This document shows, piece by piece, positions 23,312 to 37,644 of a stretch of 64,000 nucleotides of DNA. A program made the translations under genes and the position numbers. The DNA is taken from contig NC_081824.1 of assembly GCF_030867095.1 (NCBI RefSeq), forward strand, positions 305,242,956 to 305,306,955, given 5' to 3'. Numbering within the stretch: position 1 is the stretch's first letter; each line of letters opens with the position of its first letter. Source of the DNA: Alligator mississippiensis (lineage: Eukaryota > Chordata > Crocodylia > Alligatoridae). The notes under the pieces were generated by a model. That model ran no database searches, had not been told where the DNA came from, and saw only the letters and a list, made by a program, of their open reading frames with translations.

Positions 23312-26250
23312 TAAATCACAACCACACATTTTTCTGGCTCTAGCCCTTGTAGAAATTTGGATCTTAGAGTTTTGGCTCATCTCTGGCCAATATTGTTGGT
23401 GACTGGGTTGGGGAGCGGTGGCCAATAATCTTTAGCCACCTTTCCGGGCTACAGGACATTAATTAAAGCAGAAGGCAGCCTGAGATGAACATTTTATTAC
23501 CGTGGTACCTCTTGTATTATCCATGTGCAATTGAAATTTGATCACAAAATCAATTCACACACACGTCATAAAGCTTAAATTGCACAGCTCTTAAACATTC
23601 TTGCTTTTAGCGATTTCCAACTCCACTACCCAAGAAAAATTAACTGCCCTTGCCAGGGGGAGGGGGGGGAGAGAATGCAACCAACTTATCATTTTTACCT
23701 TTCCACAGTTAGTCCCTCCCACAAAGATAAATGTGAGGAAAACATGTGAGGCTTATAGCATCTTGTAGCCATATGAGTGGACTTGTCTGATCCACTGAAA
23801 TCAACACAGCTAACCTGACTTACCCTGGCTGCATATTCAACTTACTTTGTTCTGTCCTTCCCTCACAGTAGTGAGGTTGTGATTCAGGCCCCATCTCTGT
23901 GTAAAGCTCTGATATTGTAAAGGTTACAGTCATGTTCATTAGGACGTGAGAGGATGGGGCTCTGCTCTTACCCATGTTGTAGAAGACTTCTGTGAAGGGT
24001 ATGTGTGGCTTTTTGTATTCTGGATTGTTTGCCTTTCAGTTTCCAACCAGTGAAGAGAGGACATTTGAATTTCCCCCTGACCACTGACAGGTGGAAAATA
24101 CTGAAGCTAACAGGACTGAAACACAGACAGACAGAAGCATTTCACCTGTATTTCCCCTAACATGATGTTATCATCTCCAGAAATAGGATTATTTCTTCAA
24201 ATTATCTTTTACATCAGGAATATTACTTCCTGTAGGCAGTCCACATCCTTTGATATCATGCTGCTGGGCAGTAACTGTTAACCACTGGCTACAGCCAGTT
24301 GTGTAATGATGGTGGGTGAGCAGGGTATGAGTCCTGGATGCTGCCTAAGGTAGGAGGTGCACGAGAATGGAGTGATGGGGTTACCTCATCTTCCTGTCTC
24401 CCTGTCCTCTGAACCCTGCACCTTTCCAGCTGTGGCTGTAGCTCTGGAAGCAGGGAGGGTAAAGAAGTGGGACAGCATGCAGCACAGGAGCAGCAGCTGC
24501 TGATTTGCTGCTTGTGGGGGAGATGTCACCTCTGTTTTGCTGCCAAAAACTGGTGGTTTTTTGACCACTTGACACATATGTCCGTTGCAAAAAACAGAGG
24601 TGCTGCGTCCCCTCCAGTAGCAGCTAATCTGACCACTATTCCTTCAGTGTGTGTGTGCTTTGCTGCTGCTGCCCACTTACACCTCTGCCTACAGTTCTTC
24701 TATGGGTGTTCTTTGTTGTTTTCATCTATTCTGGAGGAATAACAAAATCTGTTGTAGTTCATGCAGCCAAGTGTTTTGGGCCTCCCAAGGAACTGATAAA
24801 AAGATAGGGTAGTGTAAATGAAACCACGAATCAGAAAGTATTATCATCAGTGCACCTAGGACAGAGACATCCTTATAATTATAACCAAAGTGTAGATCCT
24901 AAATTGAAATAAGTAAGAGTGGGACACACCTTGAACTCAGATAAGGATTGGGAGTGAAAGCAAAGTAAACAAAAGACCTTTCTTTCCTCTCCCAGAGGAT
25001 AATGAAGCTACATTTATTTACCCTTGAGGCAGATTATCTATCGGCCTGAAGCAGACAAAGTGCTTTTATTGACATTTGCTCTTCCTTTCCACATTTTGCA
25101 GGAGTCAGACATTGGGGACAGAGCTGTAGGATATTAGAGGACTTGGCAAAGTTATCATAGATTGTGACATATTTATCAAAAGCTCAAGCTGTGCTGGAAA
25201 GCCTGACTGCACAAACTGTATCTGTTACTTGATTAAAAATAATCATAATAATTCATGCCCTCCTGGGGCTTTGGCACCAAGCTGAATACTGAGTAGTTCG
25301 ATGGTAAGTATCCTTGACCAGTGTCTTTCATAATACTGCATATGGTAGAGAAAAACTGTGGTAAAACTGAATATTTTTGATCAGTTAGATCTTGTACTAA
25401 GCTCCTACAAATACATTACAAAGTTCAATCTGGTTAGTCTGTTACTTCTGGGTAGGCAAGTAATTGCATGCCAATGCCTATTTTTGAGTCACAAATCTTA
25501 TATGATATGTTATCTGAAACACTTGATATTTGAATCATATGCCCTTAGTCCAGACTTATGTAATATTAGTGTTGAGGTAAACCAAGAACTTCATATATTT
25601 TAATGTAGTAGTACTAGTAGTCCATTGGCTTCAGTGGTTTCAGGCAGTGCAGCCTCTGTAGCCAATGGCACACAGTGGAGTAATATGGCTAGCATTATAT
25701 TCAAGCAGCCCAAGAATTCAGGCAGCTATATCCATAGCTGGGTTGGCACTGCGGTAGACTTTTCTACAAGTACACTGGAAACCTCAGACTCACAACTCTG
25801 TAGTTCTAGAAAGATACATTATCTTCTTTGCCCCTAAGCCCCCGTAGGAATGAGCATGTGTATGTTATTTGACATGCATTCTGAGGTCCTTTGCAGCCCA
25901 AAAAACAGCACTCTGCCCCAAAATGATTAAACTGAAGTCATTAGAAATAAAAGTATATATCACCAGAGATCTAAAACTTGCAGGAACATTATAGAATATA
26001 TTGTTCTAAAATATTTGGGTTATTGTCAACACTGAATGTCCAAAGTTAAATACATAAACTCCTAAACCCTGATATCTAAAATTATGGCTGCTTACATGAC
26101 TATCTGTGGAATTCAATATCTGACTTTGGGCACCTGAATGTGACACTCTTGGCTTGACCCTAAGTAACCTTGTACTGATCTTGAAAGTACTTCTTAGTCA
26201 AAGAAGATTCCAGGAAAGCTACCTAGTAGATACAATACCAGAGAGTGACT
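23312..26250. other. Non-coding stretch, no gene recognised
   Basis: No frame with a recognisable domain. It contains short purine- or pyrimidine-rich and CA-rich stretches but no array, RNA gene or element boundary that I can support. Confidence 0.45.
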
Positions 26251-26376
26251 CTCAGGAAGTCTGGGTTGGGGGAGGATTTATTCCCAGCTCTGCCACTCTA
26301 CTACTGAATTACCTTGGGCAAGCCACTTTACATCACCTTGCCCCTGTTCCCCATCCAGAAAATGGGGATACTGAAA
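26251..26376 (+). mobile_element. MIR-type SINE fragment
   Basis: The segment reads CAGGAAGTCTGGGTT..ATTCCCAGCTCTGCCACT..ACCTTGGGCAAGCCACTT..CCCATCCAGAAAATGGGGATA (each part contiguous in the genome at this order). This is the classic core and 3' region of MIR, an ancient tRNA-derived CORE-SINE found across amniotes. Substitutions throughout show great age. Confidence 0.85.
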
Positions 26377-27940
26377 ACATCCTTCTTTGTGCTTTCAGGG
26401 CTACTGATAAAAACATGCCACATAAGGACAAGCTGGTGTCTTCTATTGAAGAATGACCCAAATGAGACACACAGATCTAAAAACCCCAAAGTTTTGAGGA
26501 AATTCAGACTTAAAGTCAAATTTTTTGGTTAGCCCTTATATCTGTAACAGGCTAAATTCCAGACACTGGAACTTTGCAACCCATGTGCATCTATAGACAC
26601 ATCTATCTACTATTGTAACTACTTTTTCAAATCTGATTTCAGATACTGGGATTTTAAGCACAAAAACACATTAAGAGCAGTGAGCAAATTAGTGACCTCC
26701 AGCATTTCAGAGGTTAATCCAGAATAAATTGGAGTTTACAGGCTGATTCAGATTCAGCAGGTCTGACCATCAATCGTTTGTATGTCTGTATGGTAAAAGC
26801 AAATATAAATTTTAAAAAAATGTAACCTTGCTTGGTGTATAAAGAGAATGCATAATATTGCTGGGCATAAATACGTCTCAAGTCAAACTCATTGTATATA
26901 CACAGAATACATAATGGATTTGACTGAGACATTTTTCTTTCTCTGAGGCAAAACTGGAAATCTTTCTATAGCCAACATGTGTCTTTCCAGCTCCTTAAAT
27001 ACTAGCATCTCCTTTGCTTGTGGATATGTCAAGCAGGCCTATTTGCAGGGTCGCCAAGTTTCTGTAAGCATGCAGAAATATGTATATCACCTGTGTGCCA
27101 TCAGTGTTACTATCACAATCCTACAGCAGTAAGCAAAGGAGTCTTCACCCTGTCGAAGAAGACTGGGACACACAACTCTGGCTCTTTGCTTGGGAGGTGA
27201 CTGCAGGACAGGGAGTGATATGCCTTTAAGAAAACCTACAGCACACACCTCAGTAGAACAGGAGTACAAAGAGTGTAGGGAAGAGGGTGCACAGCTAACA
27301 CCACAGATATCTGAATGTCTGACAGAAGGAATCGCAGAATCAGGCAAAGGCTCTAGTAGGTTTAATTTTACTTGAACCCCCAGACCAGGGAGGAGGCCCA
27401 TGGAAACAAGACAATCTTCCATTTGTGCCTATGCTGCGGCTTAGGATCTCTAGGAATTCTATTCTATTCTGTTCTCATCAGTAACAACATTACATAGAGC
27501 ACTTACATTTTAAAACAGCATTTCCTCTGGAACAGCACATTTTGGAAGGAGAGAAATGGGAACGGGAGGAAGAGAGAAGGAGCCAGGAGTTATAAACTAT
27601 CTGGATGGGCCAGATGGATGCAATTGCTTTGTTTGTTTCCAGAACGGCTGGTTCAATCTCTGTCACAGACAAGGGGAAGCCTGAAGTGTCATGCGACTGA
27701 CAGCAGCCACCAGGGCCATCACCCACCAACTCAATTATTTATTTTACTCATTGACTTGGAGGAAGCCAAACACAACTGTAGCAAAGCTGTAACCTTTGAA
27801 GTCTCATGGGTAGGTGCAGAAAAAGCTTTTAAGGTAGATCTTACAACAGAGATGCGTGCACACACAGATACTTGCTTGTGCCCTTTGTTGTTCCTGTATG
27901 TGCCATGTCGGATGGCTGAGGGGCATGTGGTAGTTTATCA
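26377..27940. other. Non-coding stretch, no gene recognised
   Basis: Only short unsupported ORFs. A small CTATTCTATTCTGTTCTC pentamer-like run lies at 27459-27476. Confidence 0.45.
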
Positions 27941-27944
27941 CCAT

Positions 27945-28085
27945 TATTATTAATTTGTATCGTTGTAGCACTTGGGTGCTCCAGTCACATTGAGGGGCAC
28001 TCAGGTTTTTTAAGATGGATCTAAATTACATTACCATTTTCAAACCCTCCCAGAGAGGATCTGAATTTGAACTTCAGGCCTGGGT
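27945..28085 (+). mobile_element. Ancient dispersed repeat fragment (TTATTATT...GTAGCAC family)
   Basis: ATTATTAATTTGTATCGTTG followed by TAGCACTTGGGTGCTCCAGTC matches the beginning of a dispersed repeat seen again at 56113. The family is one I have seen in amniote sequence but cannot name safely. Confidence 0.5.
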
Positions 28086-28090
28086 CGCCG

Positions 28091-30240
28091 CTAGTAAGAT
28101 CTCTCTGATAGCTATTTAGAACAAAAAGGCTTTCTGTACTCATGCATCTATAAAGGTAGACACAATTCACATGAAACCCAAGTGCTCTATAATAACAGGA
28201 GAGCTGACAGCAGAATGATAGTTACTCCCTGCTTCAGTCATAAGACACTGGGTTTAGGAAAGGTTAACACCACTGTAATGCTAGTTTTCACTTCCTCCAG
28301 TGGCTGCTGTTATATCTTCCCTGCTTTTTAAGGCAGAAAGACAACTAAACAAATGCCAAGGGGAAAAACTACCAGCATCACAAGCTAAGCTAGTCAATTA
28401 AAACACACTAACTGAAGTGTCTACCATGAAGGTGTTGGATGCATGCAGTGGTTAGTGTCTCTGACCCACAGAACCCTTTTCACATTTCAGCCATGTTACA
28501 TGCTTTAAAGCAGTTCCTTTGGCAGAGGCATGTTTCTTTACTGCGAGAATATCTATACTGCTTCTACAGTGATCCAGAGACCACTGGCAAGAAACTCCAC
28601 CTACTCTCTCCTGTTGTACATGGTTATTGAGTCACTGCTCTCAGGAGCACCCTTGAGACTGAAATCAAAGAGCATCTTTCAGGGAACACTCCAAAACAGT
28701 GACCACAAAGAACTTTTTTAGCATGTGGCATACACAGAGTGAGAGTGGGTGGGCTTGTTTCCTGGCAGCAGCCATGGGATCACCGGGTAGCAATAGTCAG
28801 TCAAGGATGGTGCCCAGATGATGCGTCTGTGGTTCCAGTTTTTCCCTATGATACAGCAGGTTTTGTGGCACTCCAGTGAACTGAAACAGCTCTTACCCAG
28901 CTACCTAGTTTTATCCTTTGCGGAAATGGACTTCTTGGGGCATAGTGAAGGTGAGGGCATCTCACTGTGTTCCCAAAGGTGTGAGTATAACCCTGGGTCC
29001 AGCCATGTGCTAAAGGCTGTCCCCAGCCAATACAGCTGTAACTGGGAACGTGGGAATTCAAAGTTGCCCAGATGCAATGCTAGTCACATGCCTCCCTTGT
29101 GTGCTGTTGGCTACAGAAACCAGTGTGACTTAACCATACTAGCCTGTTGGGACGTTACTCTTGGTGAACCTTTGACTTCTTTACACTTCAACACTTTTAG
29201 GGCACAAACGGCCAGCATACAAGCCCCACACTGATCAGTCCAGGCCTCTATTTTGAGTAGTGTCTGGAAAATAATGCTTTTGCAAAATTTCTTTCTTAAC
29301 CCTTCCTTTCTCCACCTGCCTCTCTCAAGTGACATTAATAGAATTTGACATTGTGGCATAACATGTTAGTCATACTGTCAGACTGGTAATTTGGTCAAAT
29401 GACAAACTTTCAATCATTTGAACAAATGGCCATTTCACTAGGGCATTTGATCTGATGATTAAAACTAAAAGGCACTTGGCCACTTGACTGAAGATGTGAT
29501 CATGTTTCTGGACAGGTGACTGAACAGATTTTTATAAAACAATCAAACTAGAGTGTAATTTATCATTCAAAGGAATCCCACTATAATTCCCCCCCACCTT
29601 TTTAAAATAGCCACAGACTTCAATTTACCTCTCCCTCTGCAGAGTTGCCTATCTACCACCAGTGTATCATTTCTAGCCCTAAAAGATGAAGAGCAATGTG
29701 TGTAATAATGCTTTGGCTATGGAGCGACTGACAGTATCACGAATAAGGATCTATATACTGTTACCAGCACAGGATAAAATATGCCAATGAGAGGATATAA
29801 TATCAGGGAAAAAACTGTGTTCGTCTATAGAAAGTGAAGTGCCAGATGCCTCAGCAAACTGACAAAGCAGAGTGCTGGTCCTCATAATGAAAAGGCTCTG
29901 CATTTTCACTAGCTGACCTGAGCTCAGAAGATCACGTGCCAGTCACATGGCTTTTCTTGTTTGGAACTGTGGGGAACTTGCTAAGGCCACATCTTCATTT
30001 CCTGCAGCAGCAGCAGGGGAAACTGTCTTAAACATTTATTAATTATTTATTATCAGTTGGATCATGATAAGTTCTGACACACCATGCAGGGGAGTAAGAA
30101 GTCTGGGCTTTACTGATAAAGGGCTATAAGAAACTGTTTCTTTCTCCTGTGCAAGAGGCCCACTCAAGGGGAATTCTGGGCTCAGAAATTAATCTGAGGT
30201 CCAATTTCTTCCTAGGGATCTTGGGGACAGGCACCACTCA
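28091..30240. other. Non-coding stretch, no gene recognised
   Basis: The longest frame (138 codons at 28818-29234, plus strand) has no domain, splice context or repeats and overlaps other frames, so it is not called as a gene. A segment near 29350-29530 rich in CATTTGA / TCAAATG words may be an old inverted repeat. Confidence 0.4.
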
Positions 30241-30261
30241 GCCTACATGTTACACCTAGAC

Positions 30262-30350
30262 AACCTGCCTTGTTTATCTAGTGTAAAGCCCAAACTGTGC
30301 CAGACACTTTCTAGACAGAAAAGACATATTCCCTTCCCCAAGGAGCTAGC
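30262..30350 (+). mobile_element. Fragment of the same ancient dispersed repeat
   Basis: CTGTGCCAGACACTTTCTAG, then GACATATTCCCTTCCCCAAG, is the middle of the family whose 5' part is seen at 27945 and whose longer copy is at 56113 (GTGCTAGGCACTGTAC.. and ..CCCTGCCCCAAAGAGCTT in general form). Old and degenerate. Confidence 0.45.
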
Positions 30351-32550
30351 AAGCCATGAAGGAATTGACAGACAGTCTAGGCACAGACAGGAGTGACAAT
30401 TTTTGCCCGGTCTGGACCCTGAAAGCACTCTTTAGTCATGACCAATCAGAAATGTATGACTACAGAACACTTTAAAAGGGCCTGATCCCATGACAATCTG
30501 AATCCTCATTGCATGAGGGCTCAGATGAAGAAGCTCCAAAATGGAGCTCCTTCAGTAACTTGTGTCTGCATGCAGGGATGGGCTGACTGCAGCTCAGCTC
30601 TGCTCGGGCACTGTCTTCAGAATGGGAAGGGGGAAGGGAGAAGAGGGAGTTCAGTTTGAGATTTTTTTCAGCCAGTGCTGGAGAGTGGGGAGGGTGGACT
30701 GGAGCCCCACTGAGGGGTAAGGGTATGTGGGGGGGGAGGCTCCAATCCACCCACCCCATCCTCCAGCACCGGTTGGGCAACCCCTAGAATGAGTCCCTCT
30801 GTTCCCCTCCTCCCCCTATTCTGAAGATCACACTGGGGCTGGGAGGGGGGTGGAGCATTGCTAGAGGAAACCGACTGCAGGCTTTCAGTCAGCAACTGAA
30901 TTCCCCAGCCCCTGGGACCCAACAGTGAACTTCTGTTGGGCTTGGGGAATCAATGTAACTCATGGTGCTTCCTGCAAAGTGCCATGAATTACAAAGGGGA
31001 GCTGCTCTTCTGTCAGCACTTATTGTTTATAGAAACGGCTTTGGTGATGTTTATGTGCTACTGTGCAAAATAAGAGTATTGGCCAAGTGGAGAAAGGCCC
31101 TACACTCATCTTAACAGTATTTCTCTGCTTGTCTGTAATTGAGTTTCCATTAAGCAGGTGCCTAGTTTGGTGTTTCAGGGAGAAAAATCTTCCTAGTACC
31201 TCAAGCTGCTACCTACACCTGTCACAAGCAGCAATTTCATGTGCTGTTCTCTGTGCCTGGGTGGATAGCTCAGCTTATACAGGCAGTGAAGTGTGTGACC
31301 CTCTAATTTTAGATAAGTTGCTAGGACAAATAGACACTCATATAAAAACTGCATTGGGGTTTCAAACTTTTTTGTGGTGAAAAGCATCTACCTTTTAGAA
31401 AACTAAATAATTTTTATTGAAAAACCAAATACTTGACACTGAAACTATTCATGGAAAATTCAGTTTGGTTTCTTTTTTCTCTCTGGGCTGGCCTCCCTGG
31501 AGTCATTACATTTCCCACGACACACAAGAGACCGGGGCTTCCAGAATGCATCTTCCTCTCCTCTTACCTGTGAGTCATCTCTGGCCCATCATGGGGATGA
31601 AAGTCTAACTAGAGAGCATGCACTATAGGCATAAAGCAAATGAACTACAGCTCCCATCACGCAATCAGACAGCATTTCCAAATCAACATAGCTTAGGTTA
31701 TTAATTTATTTTTTGCAGAATGCCTGAAATTATCTACAGAAAAAACTGATATTTTCTTGACCATCTGTCATATACACTTGCATAACAGTAACTTTTATGT
31801 TTTGTTGTCAATATAAATCAGACATATTTCCCATGGACACTCCAGCAGAAGTGGGCATGCTAAAGGCACATATGGGTGGGATTGTTCTGGATGAGGTCAG
31901 GGTGGAATGCACTCAGTCACAATAGTCCGGGACACAGATGCATCTCCCAATGATATTGAGGAAAGCCTAGAAAAGACATGTCTTCCCTTCTACAACTATG
32001 GCAGAACTAATTTTCTACTTTTTGGACTAGGGCTTTTCTGTTCTCCTCCTCCCATTGCTCTACTTGAGAAGAATAGAGCAGGGATGTGGGAGATGCTTGT
32101 CCTTTAATTCTCTTTTTCATTCTGTACCCAGTGGGCCTTACACAAGATCTAGAATATTTCCAAAGTAGCTCAATGAAACATGCAAGCAGGGAGGAAAAAT
32201 TTAAGTCACTGTCTAGACAGCAAGAACAATGTCACTTTTCTAACAACCCATCTGACCTGATTTCAGTAATTATGGCTGAGTTGTGTCCACACAGGAACTT
32301 TCTTTTCCTCAGAACAAAAGCTGTGTGTCTATAGAACAGGAACTGGCTTTCATTCTGTGCACCTATCTATGATCATGAGGCCATGATCTTGACAGAGATA
32401 ACTATGTGCAATTGCAATACAAATATAAAAAAATTGAATTAAAAAATTAACATATAGAATGACTGCTCCCCTGCCCTGCTGCAGCTTGCCTCATTACTGT
32501 CTTGGAGTGTGATAATTTTATCCCTTTGCTTGAGAGGTCAAACAATGACA
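30351..32550. other. Non-coding stretch, no gene recognised
   Basis: Includes a GC-richer patch at 30600-30930 with several G7-G8 runs and a Pro-rich ORF shadow. No supported feature. Confidence 0.4.
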
Positions 32551-32555
32551 TTAGG

Positions 32556-32780
32556 TAGGGGTCAGCAATGTATGGTCTGCAGGCTGGATCTGGCCTGCGG
32601 AACAACTGAATTCAGCCTGTAGAGATGGGGGGGTTTGGTGGCATTCTGGCAATGAGGGAATGTGTGGTGGGGAGCTGTGCCCATGCCATAGCCAGGGAGC
32701 AAGAAGTGGCAGCGGTAGTAGTTAGGATGGAATACCAACCTACCTTAGGCCTGAGCCAGGTTGTTCCAGCCCAGGGCTTC
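32556..32780. mobile_element. hAT-like element end (TAGGGGTCAGCAA)
   Basis: TAGGGGTCAGCAATGTATGG then TCTGCAGGCTGGATCTGGCCTGC resembles the end of widespread hAT elements that begin CAGGGGTCGGCAACC..CGGCCCG. No matching right terminus was found, so the right limit is approximate and the copy is probably truncated. Confidence 0.5.
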
Positions 32781-35700
32781 AAAATGTTGCTGGCTACTGA
32801 AATGAGAAATCTGAACAAATATTTAGAAGTAATTTTGAGTGGCTGACTGAAACTTTCAGCCATTTGACCTAATGATGAGTCTGTGAGAATGGCTAGCCGT
32901 ATACCAGCATGACTAACATCTACAGCACGAAGACTATTATGTATTGCCCCATATACACAAACTCATTTTCACATAATAAATAATGCATGTATACTTACCT
33001 TACAGTGCTGTAGAGAAGATTACCATGTTATTGGTTGCGCAGAGCTTTGATGACAGAAACTGTTATGTAAATGTTAGTATATTGTAACATGAAGGGCAGG
33101 CTGCATTTGGTGCTGTGGTTTTATTTTGGTGAAGCCACTAGCTTGTTTTGCAATGGTGCTGTTCACACAGCTGTGAGGAGCAGGCATAAATCATAAGGGA
33201 GATGTACATAATAGGAGAAATCTACTGTATGCAAAATTAATGTTGGGTTGGCCTGGCAAAGGCAGTGCAGGTAGCAAAGGTGAAGTGCACAGTCTTAGGG
33301 GGAAGCAGCATGCCTGCCCACCTGGTAAATTTATGTCTTTCACCTCTAGAACTTCAATTCATGCATGGTGTGAGGTTGTAAGTGAAATGAATTTATTGGT
33401 GTCAGTTCATTCCCTAATGGGTAACAGTTCATGTCACAAAATCAGCACAGATAATTTGTCATGATTGGGAGACTCTCCTTAAGAGAGGCTCAGGACTGCA
33501 CAAGCACACTGGAATTAGTTCCTGGCCCCCAAGAGACTAGGCAGAGGTCTGTAGGCAAGCCTATGATCCAGCAGCGGAAACAAAGGTAATAACTAATAAG
33601 CCTTCCCCTCTTCTAACCCCATCATGAACTGTATTAAAGAAAAGTTCTTGTGCAGAAAGTTCAAAACTAATGAAAAGCAGACCTCCCTTGCTTTATGCCT
33701 CTTTTTATAATAGGGATAAGATGTAATGGTGTGTTAGATCAATGGGAGAGTCACTAGGAAAACATTATCAGACTATAATGGAGGCAACAGACCATATCTG
33801 CATTTGTGCCATAAAAGAAATATAACCTAAGGACCTCTCTCATTTACTGAAGGGAAAATCCAGCTGAAAACTCCAAGGGGTCTTGAAACAGTTCCAAGTA
33901 TGAAGCACAGCAACTGGGAGACATTCACTACCAAGCAATCTAGACCCAACATCTGGTACTTTAGAACAGTTCAGAACTGAAAGGGAAAATCCTCTGAACT
34001 GACTTTGAATATTTCTTACTATTCAAAGCACTCGCAATCCACCAAATGTAGAAACAACAACAATCATCATCAACAATTTGGAATGTTGCCTGAACACAGT
34101 GCTCCATAATGGCCAGGATTTAATGGTCAGTTTTCATCTGACTTTTACTACATACTTGTCAGGGGAAAGATATTTCTACATTGCATACTGCAGTCATGCA
34201 GAGATACCCAAACTAGGTTTAAACCAGTGAACCTAGCTACCAGCAGCAGTTTAGCGGGTGCAGCATGGAGTTTGGTGTTGATTAAGTTATCCTGTTTCTT
34301 GCTATTTGCAGCTGTTGTGACTAGACTGCTTCCTGGGCTAGAGCTACCTTAGATATTTCTATGCTGCACTGCAGGCTGTGGTCAGACAAAACAAGATCCT
34401 CTCTCTCATTCCTGGGCCTGGAAACTCCTACTTGCTGGCAACGTACATAGGTATGTTTAAAGACAAAAGTCAATACAATTAATTGTGATTATTTGCCAAA
34501 GCTAATGGCATATCAAGACATCCAAGATATGCTTCCAATCAAGCCTATGCTGTGTTGCAGGCCACAAGAGAGGGTATGCTAAACTCCTGGAGCCAAAAAA
34601 GCACAAGCCCTATCCACTGCCACCTTTATGTCTTTGAAATCTAGCACTCTGTTCCATGAGCCTTAAAGGGAGAGGTTACATAAGGTACCAAAAGGTTTGT
34701 AAGATCCCTTGGACTGAGTTCTTCTAGTGCTTTCAACTAGGGCTCAAAGGAAATGGGAATTCCTATTCTATGGGGAACTCTGAAATGTAAAAAAAATTCT
34801 CATTCTGAAAAGGAAGGAAAAAAATTGAATTTACCTACAGAATAGGAGTTTTAAAATCACACCCAGAAACAGGTTAGTGCCATTTCACTTGAAGCTTTTA
34901 ATGTTTTTAGGGGTCTCTGAAATACCTGGAGCCCCAGAACTGGACAAGCAGAAGGACAAGCAGGTTGGGAGCCCAGGAACCAGAGAAGTCAAAACCCTGG
35001 AAGTCCTGAGAGCACAAGCTATCAAGGAACAATGACTGACATAGAAGCTTGGCAGCCTGGGGCTCCTGTCTTCCTGTCCATTTGCCAAGGTGGACTTCCA
35101 AGAGGCTGAGTAGGCCAGTTGACAGGCAACTGGGTAGGTTTCATAGTGAGGCAGTTAGAGTTGCATCACAAAATCTCTTGGTTTTCATCAGAATTTCATT
35201 GAGGACAATTATATTTCCAAAGAACATTTCAAGTTTGATGCATCACAAAACATGCCAGAAAAAAAAAATCTTGGACAGCTGTACATTAAATAGTAAACAT
35301 TAGAAACGATGAGATTTACAACTTGACCTGTAATCAATGAGTAGTCAGGGCCATGAATGAAGCAAATCCTATCTACCCTGGCAACAATATTCCTTCTGCA
35401 ATTGCCTCATAAGTAGACCATTCAATTATAGCATATTTTGAAAGCTCAGCCCCAAGGTCAAAGTACGGGGTCCAGGTCAAAATGAAAAGAGGGGTTTTCC
35501 CTCACTAATCTTTCAGACAAAGTCAGAAGGTTGGTTTTCTGGCTTGGGCACTGGCCTGTCATTCAGATTTGGCTTCAGTTCCATGCCATCAATCATACTT
35601 GGATACATCCAGTTCCAGTCAACTCATCAAGTTTGCATGTTTCTGTCTTCCATCCATCTGGTTTGTGTGCACAACACAAACTTTCATCTATAATGTGTGT

Positions 35701-37515
35701 AATAGCTAAAAGGACCCTGAAACCCAACATTTAAAAATCAACCCCGAACTGAACCTGTTCGTCTCACAGCCCACCTCCTTTTCAAGCTTTACGTGACTAG
35801 ACAAAGCTTTTTGAGAAAATTATTGTCAAAGAAAAATTTCAGTCACAGCCCAGAGACATTCTATTTAAATGTTAGGAAGAGAAACCAAACAAAATCCTTG
35901 CAGAAAATTCAAAAGGCATAAGCTAACTCTTCATTAAATGGTAAGTCAGTTTTAGAAAAAAAATAGGAATTTATGCCATTTTAAAGCCAACATTAGAAAA
36001 CAATCCCGACTATGGAGTTTATGCACCCAAGATCCAGTACACAGCTAAGACTGTTCTTCACAGCTTCACAGACCTCAGCATCTTTCTCAAAGGTTAGTAT
36101 AAGTACTGAAAAACACGATAGTTAAAATAGACATATAGGATCCAGGTACAAGACAGTTATTCAACCTAATGAAGGCTGATCTATACATTAGTACAGGAAA
36201 ACATAAATATGCAACTGGTCACACCTATCTCATTCAACAGCAACAGTGAATGATTCTTGATACCAAAGGTCCATCCCAGTCCACAACAACCCTTTGGGCT
36301 AACCTGGTTAAGCATACCAGTTTCTGAGGCTTATGACACTCAATCTGACACCCTTGCTCAAATGACCAGATACATATTTCTAACTGGGTTGGCTGGGGGA
36401 CAGTATTTAGCACAAATGCAGAGCATGGCTTTATCTCACACTTCTATTGCCAAACATGTCACCTTAATTGCCCTGCCACACTTCCTCTCTAGAAAAAACT
36501 ACAGTAAAATACACCTTCATCAATATGTGATAATGGTCTCCTCCCTATTGTGTTGAGTTGATGATTCCAATTTAAAACAGTCATCTGGTAATGTGTCCCT
36601 GCTTCAGTCCACACTGAAATTAAATTCATCACACATACTCATTGCTATCCAGATGATCTTGCATCTGTACCCCAGCCCTCCTGCCATGATCACCCACAGT
36701 CTATATTGCGCCAAAGCAGATTAGGAACTTCTGTTTTGGTAGGCCCTGAAGACAATGCATTGTAAGCTCTATTCCCTTATCCTAGCATATTTTTTCTGTA
36801 TTATAGTGCCCTGATTTTCTTTTTCAAAAAGAAGTGAGTCATGTTAATTTAATTTAAAAATTAGTCACAGAGAGAAAAAAAGGGAGGAAACTGATGCTTG
36901 CCAACTAGCAAAGGAAAAAATTAAGACACTGCTGCTTCTAAATTAAATCGTGCAATCCGGCTTTCTACAAGTACGAGTGAGGCACCCTGGGCCTGGCCTC
37001 ATGTATCAAAGTAGAATTCAGTCCGTATTCAATTAATGTGTCTGTATTGATGGGAAGGTTTTTATTAACCATTGTTGGAAATTTTGGGGGTCTTTTTGTT
37101 TTGTTTTATTTTATTTTTTGTTTTTTTTTTCAATTTGCATATTTTCCTGGCCACTCTCAGCCTTCCTTTTACAGGTTGATTTAATATTTACACACTCCTA
37201 TTTTCCCTTCTCCCAAAGCATTTACAGCTATTTGTATCACCCTTTCCTTTCTGTAGTCTTCCTGTACTGAATCCAGAGTAATTCTATAAAATGAACAAAC
37301 TGTGCCTCTTCAAGCAGTTTTCACAAATAAAGTCATTTAACTCTGGTACAATGCAAGTGATTAAAATACTTGAGTGTCTCCCCCATTTTTAAGACATCTC
37401 TTCCAGGGAGAGATTACTTAAAAGAATAAAGTTACTCATATGTAAAATGTTCATTGGATTCAGGCCCTTATTAATTAAGGCAAAGAGGGAGTAACACTTT
37501 GAGAACTATCTGGTT
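32781..37515. other. Long non-coding stretch, no gene recognised
   Basis: About 4.7 kb of AT-rich DNA with short chance ORFs only. It includes a TTTTGTTTTGTTTTATTTTA-like T-rich tract at 37090-37131. No element boundary or RNA gene could be supported. Confidence 0.45.
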
Positions 37516-37644
37516 AGAGTAGGGAGAAAAGGGGGAGGTGTTTCCCTCTACGTGAAGGAGCAATATACATCTTCCATAATCAAGATGGGATCAGAGGAGG
37601 GGCAAACTGAGGTATTGTGGGTCAGAATGCAAGGAGGTTAGGGG

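Noticed and set aside
28818-29234. 138-codon plus-strand ORF in single-copy DNA
   Set aside because: No domain, no splice sites or conserved pattern; this length is within chance expectation over 64 kb.
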